In this document: piece by piece, positions 59,439 through 64,000 of the stretch
How positions within the stretch are numbered: the stretch's first letter is position 1
Layout: each line of letters opens with the position of its first letter
Assembly (NCBI GenBank): GCA_037367405.1
Contig: JAZKJV010005750.1
Span: 434,001-498,000, forward strand
Direction: 5' to 3'
DNA from: Ottelia alismoides
Taxonomy: Eukaryota; Streptophyta; Magnoliopsida; Alismatales; Hydrocharitaceae
Length of the DNA stretch: 64,000 bases
Translations under genes and position numbers: made by a program
Notes under the pieces: generated by a model
Told to the model about the DNA's origin: nothing
What the model saw: the letters and a program-made list of their open reading frames with translations, nothing else
The model's database searches: none

Positions 59439-60060
59439 TATATATATGTGAATTGGTCAGTGTACTCAAGTCAGAATTGATCTTTTTCTTTGTTTTTCTG
59501 GTTTTTTTAGAAAAAAAGAGATGAAATAACGAGATGAAAAAGGAACAAATAAAAAATAATTATGTGCATAACATAATAAGTTAAAATTAGTACATATGTA
59601 CAATATACAGTTCGATTCACAATCCCAAGTTTTACAAATGGACTCTGATTCTTTTGAGTTTGATCTTATTTCAATATAATTAAATGCTCTTTAATTCAAA
59701 AGTGAGTAGAGTGAAATTTGACATTGTATGTGAGAGATAACAACTTTTATGACTTGCTGTTCTGGAATAGGGTTTGGGTTTATTTCACATGTATACAAGT
59801 TATATTTTTTTGGATTTTCCATTGATTAGTATTAGCGATATGTACACAATGGGGATAGTTTCAATCAATTTGGAGTTAGTATGAATTAACTAAAAAAAAT
59901 GTGAAGTTAGGTAAATACATATAACTGATCATGTATGCAATATGAAATTATTTACAAGTACATGAATATTAATTATGAGTTTATAAAAATGAATGCACCT
60001 AATTACTCGAGATGAAGCTCTATTTTCAGCTAATTAGAGTAATAAATCACATATTCATCA

Positions 60061-63000
60061 AGAACCAAATTGCAAACTTTTAAGGATTAAATGGGTTATT
60101 GTGAAATAAGAGTAATGAAATCCTATATTTATTTTATGTCATATTTTCTAAATTCTGTTTCCAAAGGTTATGTTTGTATTTTTATGGGATTATACTTTAA
60201 ATACAATCATTTTGTCACAGAGGTTGTGGCCAGTCCTGTGAGATGAAGATTAGAGGAAGCAAATTGCAAACTTTTGAGGATTAAATGAAGTTATTGTAGA
60301 ATAAGATAGACTATAAGCATAAATTTATTTTATTCATATTTTGAAATTTTGTTTCTAAATATTACCTTAGTATTTTTATTCAAATTTACTTCAAGTACAT
60401 TCTTTCGTCGCATAGGCTGTGACCAGTCCTATGAAAGGAAACTTGTATTCTTTCCTCTCAGAGGGCTAGTCACACCCTCTATGATGAAAGAACATAAACC
60501 CTCTGGTCTCACCTACTAACTATTTAGGGTGAATCACGAAATAATACAAGGTAAATATTTTACCTTAAAGCTTAGTCCCCCATTTCTTTTAGTGTTATGT
60601 TGGTTTATATCATTACCCTGCATACTTTAGTGTTTCTGATTACTGTATATTTGTTAAATGATTATGTGCATTTGGATCTGCTAGAGTTGTTTTTTTAATG
60701 TTGTTTACCATTGACATTGTTTACAATGTAAATATATTATTAGTATAACTTATCATAATTGTTTTTTCCTTATTGTTCTAATGTAATATATAACGTGCGA
60801 TTTCATGCTCTGTTATAGCTGATTGTTTACATCTATTTATTCAAAAAGTAGACGTCACCAACTAAACTGTAAGAAATGTTTTATTCATTTTTTGTATCTT
60901 ATAGTTGGTGATATCCACTTTTATATAGTCAAAACATATATAAATGTTTTCTATATTTATAAAAAAAATACGTACTATATAAATATGGTGTAGTAGCTAA
61001 TGCCTTCAATTTACACTTTTTTGCAGTTTCAAAGAAAATGTGATAATCACAACTACTTTAGAACATAAATTTGATATTTGTTGATAACTTGTTTCAATCT
61101 TCCAAGACACATTATGTTGCTATATGTTCTATACCTGTCCTAAATTAAAATGTGAACATTTTATGTGTACAATTTAAAATGGCGAGATGAAAGTTTATTC
61201 TTTCATTTCATAAGACTGGCCATAGATCTTGGATAAAAGAAAACAATCTTCTAGTCATACATACTAATAGATATAGATGTTTTTATTTTTTGTACTGTAA
61301 AATATACCATATCATTAAGATGTAGTAGCTAATGCGTTCAATTTTTGCACATGTTTTATTCAAAGAAAATTGTAATAATCACATTATTAATCTCATCTTT
61401 ACTCACATTAAATCATAAATGTGATAATTATTTGTTTGATATTCTACTTTACTTTTCGAGCCATAATGTGTTGCTATATATTTTATGTTGTTCTATGTTG
61501 AATTTAAATGGTGACAATTTTATGTACATAATTTCATTTAAAATAATACTTATGTTATGTTAATGCAGTGATGAAAACTCCTATCCCAATTAAATTTAAT
61601 GAATAAAAATTTTAGACCTTAAAATGTTGTGGAAATTAAGGATGCCTTTTGTAGAATCAAATTACAAACTTGTAAGGATAATGAGATGAAAGTTTATTCT
61701 TTCATTTTATAGGACTAGCCATACCCTCTGAATGAAAGAAGCCAATCTTCTAGTCACATATACTAAAAGATATACATGTTTTCCTTCTTTGTAATGTAAA
61801 ATATAATATATCATTAAGGTTTAGTATCTAATGTATTCAATTTGCACATTTTTTGATTGAAAGAAAATTGTGATAATCACACTACTGATCAAACCTTTAC
61901 TCACATTAAATCATAAATATGATAATTTTCTGTTTGATATTCTATTTCACTTTCCGAGCCATGTTGTGTTGCTATATGTTTTATTTTGTTATGTGTTGAA
62001 TTCAAATGCGACCATTTTATGTGCAAAATTTAAATTTCATTTACAATAATACTTATGTTATGTTAAAGGCAATGATGAAATTTTTTTATCACAATTAAAT
62101 TTAATGAATAAATTTTTTAAACCTTGAATTGCTTTGGAAATTTAGGATGCTTTTCGAAGATACAAATTGTAAAATTTAAGGATTAAACGAGTTATTGTTA
62201 AATAAAAGTAATTGAAATCCTATATTTATTTGTCACCTTTTTAAATTTTGTTTCCAAAGGTTATGTTGGTATTTTTATGGGAAATTACTTCAAATACATT
62301 GGTTTTGTCACAGAGGCCAGTCCTATGAGATGAAAGTTTGAGGAATCAAATTGCAAACTTTTGATGATTAAATGGAAGTTATTTTAGAATAAGAGTGATT
62401 ATGAGCATACATTTTTACTCATATTTTTAAATTTTGTTTCTAAAGGCTGCATTAGTATTTTTATTGAATTTTACTTTAAGTACATTCTTTCATCGTAGAT
62501 GCTGTGACCGGTTCCACGAGAGGAAAGTTGTATTCATTCATCTCAGAGGACTAACCACACCCTTTGTGATGAAAGAAGACAAATCCTCTGGTCAAACCTA
62601 CTAACTGTTTGGGATGAATCACGAAATAATACAAGGCAAATGTTTTACCTTAAAGATCGGTTCTCCATCTCTTTTAGTGTTATGTTGGTTTATATCACTA
62701 CCCTACATACTTTAGTGTTTCCAATTAATGTATATTTGTTAAATGCATACATGCATTTGGATTCGTTATAGTTTTTTTTAATGTCGTGTAGTAGGTCAAC
62801 ATATGATTAACACGACTTATTCATATTTGTTTTCTGCTTATTTTTCTAATGTAATATAAAATGTATGATTTCATGCTCTGTGATAGTTGCTTGTTTATCT
62901 CTATTTATCATAAAGTAGACATCACCAACTAGACTGTAAGATTTTTCTTCCATTTATTTTGGTATCTTATAGTTGATGTTATTCAATTTTACAAAATCAC

Positions 63001-64000
63001 AAGTAGATTGTTAATACATATAAATATTTTCTGTATTTATAAAAACTATGTAATATATAATTATGGTATAACAACTAATATCTTCAATTTACACCTTTTT
63101 GCGGTTTCAAAGAAAATTTGATAATCACAATCACACTAATCATAAATTTGATAGTTGTTTTGTTGATATTCTTTTACGTCTTCCGAGCCATATTATGTTG
63201 CTATATGTTCTATACATGTGCTAAATTTAAATGTAGACATTTTACGTATGCATATTAAATTTCTTCTATAGTAATAAGTTTGGTGTACCAAATGCATTGA
63301 TGACAACTCTTATCACAAATGAATTTAGAGAATTAAAATTTCAAATCTTAAAATTTTTATGCTATTAAGGATGCCTTTCGAGGAATCAAATTAAAGATTT
63401 TTACGAATTAAGTGGAAATTATTGCGGAATAAGAGTGATTCTGATCTTATATTTATTTTGTGTCATATATTTTTAAATGTTGTTTCTACAGGTTATGCTA
63501 GTATTTACATTGACTACTTTTATAAGCTACCTTCTTCTTCTTATGCTGCATGGGTTTCAACGATATGGGTACTTCTATTATCTTTTATCCTTTGCATGTT
63601 TCAACCATTTGATTATATATAATATAAATATGTCTCATTACTATCAACTTATCAAGAGAATTAATCAAAAGGTTGTATTTTATTGTGACTCATCCCAAAG
63701 AATGGGAATCGATTGCCTGGAAGGTCTCCCATAGGTTATTCTGATGTAACATTCGATTAGCATAACTTATCAATATTTTTTGAATTATTCATATTTTTCC
63801 TGAATATATATTTATATCATTCTCTTATGCTTTTTATGGTATTGTCTACTAGTTTAATGTAGCTACATCATCTCGTCGCAGTGAAGCGGTGTACACCATT
63901 AGTTCATTATATGAGAATACATTTGTCAAATTTTGTACTATGAAAGAGCATGTATAACTACCCGATTTACATGTGCATGTGTCACTTAGCGGTGTACTCA
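60061..64000. repeat. Complex tandem-repeat array (host sequence around E5)
   Basis: AT-rich. The segment starting AAATTGCAAACTTTTAAGGA recurs at 60066, 60257, 62162, 62345 and 63386. Blocks 60066-62160 and 62162 onward are collinear with an offset of about 2.09 kb. Inside each block a second segment beginning CAATTT(A/G)CAC recurs at about 61010, 61338, 61838 and 63088. A palindromic motif of about 40 bases appears around 60205, 60400, 60455, 61195, 61690, 62308, 62487 and 62540. A third block begins at about 63386 and continues to the edge. No convincing gene is seen in about 3.9 kb; the short frames at 63422-63734 are inside the repeat. Confidence 0.7.

Larger units (their letters stand above)
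22077..60060 (-). mobile_element. E5: outermost Athila-like element, 5' half, heavily interrupted
   Basis: Minus strand: 5' LTR 55726-60060, decayed PBS 55706-55723, leader, then gag in three pieces (53779-54242, 49185-50368, 22077-22619). The pieces are separated by a solo LTR and by E4. E3 interrupts the gag-protease junction. Protease, polymerase and 3' LTR are outside the window. It is inserted in the 60061-64000 tandem-repeat array. Confidence 0.82.
55726..60060 (-). repeat. E5 5' LTR
   Basis: 4335 bp including a 288-bp MITE. It starts TGATGAATATG at 60060. It shares the GATGAGATCTACAACTTTCATG segment (58086-58107) and flanking words with the E1 and E2 LTRs, but the rest is strongly diverged, suggesting the oldest element. 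The LTR end CA has changed to TA. No gene is supported; 56400-57540 is less AT-rich but has no conserved frame. Confidence 0.75.

Noticed and set aside
63422..63734. Hydrophobic frames near the right edge
   Set aside because: They lie in the AT-rich tandem-repeat block; equivalent positions in the other blocks are not open.

Overview
This window reads as heterochromatic, transposon-packed DNA of a flowering plant. I see no intact host gene, tRNA or rRNA. Nearly every base from 1 to 60060 belongs to large Ty3/gypsy LTR retrotransposons of the Athila type. The evidence for that assignment is: primer-binding sites matching the tRNA-Asp type (TGGCGCCGTTGCCGGGGA is exact in one copy), LTRs of about 2.9-4.3 kb, Athila-like Gag, aspartic-protease and integrase sequence, and purine tracts ending in AGTATAGGGGGA just before LTRs that begin TGATGAATC. 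No species can be named from the sequence. Many C-to-T/G-to-A differences between copies suggest long-standing cytosine methylation and decay.

The elements are nested. Outermost is E5 (minus strand; 5' LTR 55726-60060, leader and gag to 49185). It sits at 60061 in a host tandem-repeat array that fills 60061-64000. E5 gag is interrupted by a solo LTR (50374-53773, plus strand), by E4 (22625-49179, minus) and, after the gag C-terminus at 22077-22619, by E3 (plus; integrase 14796-15863, 3' LTR 18324 to about 22076). E3 integrase is split by E2 (minus; 5' LTR 11488-14795, gag 8762-10123). E2 gag is in turn cut by E1 (minus; 5' LTR 5839-8764, internal 121-5838, 3' LTR running off the left edge at 1-120). 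The 5' part of E3, the pol part of E2 and the 3' halves of E1 and E5 lie outside the window to the left.

Inside E4 lies E6 (5' LTR 31111-34752, internal to 42543, 3' LTR from 42544). An inversion of roughly 16.4 kb (about 28950-45330) has split the E6 3' LTR. Its proximal part is at 42544-45327 on the plus strand and its distal part is at 26994-28948 on the minus strand. The 5-bp target duplication of E6 (GTAGC) is correspondingly found in opposite orientations at 31106-31110 and 26989-26993. Smaller passengers are a 1.33-kb Mutator-like element with 9-bp target duplications and a C-rich minisatellite core (27241-28572), a 241-bp relative of it (51543-51783), a 288-bp MITE (59151-59438) and a probable copia-type LTR (38048-40545).

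Functionally, E2, E3 and E5 come from Gag/Pol-type elements, all broken. E1, and E4/E6, instead carry a reduced internal region: a Gag-like N-terminus without the Gag core, a protease-like domain whose active-site Gly is missing, and an acidic C-terminal extension. The reverse transcriptase/RNase H/integrase stretch is absent. They share leader modules and 3' regions (hairpin/polypurine arrays) with the coding elements. I infer that they are non-autonomous elements mobilised by the machinery of relatives like E2 and E3.
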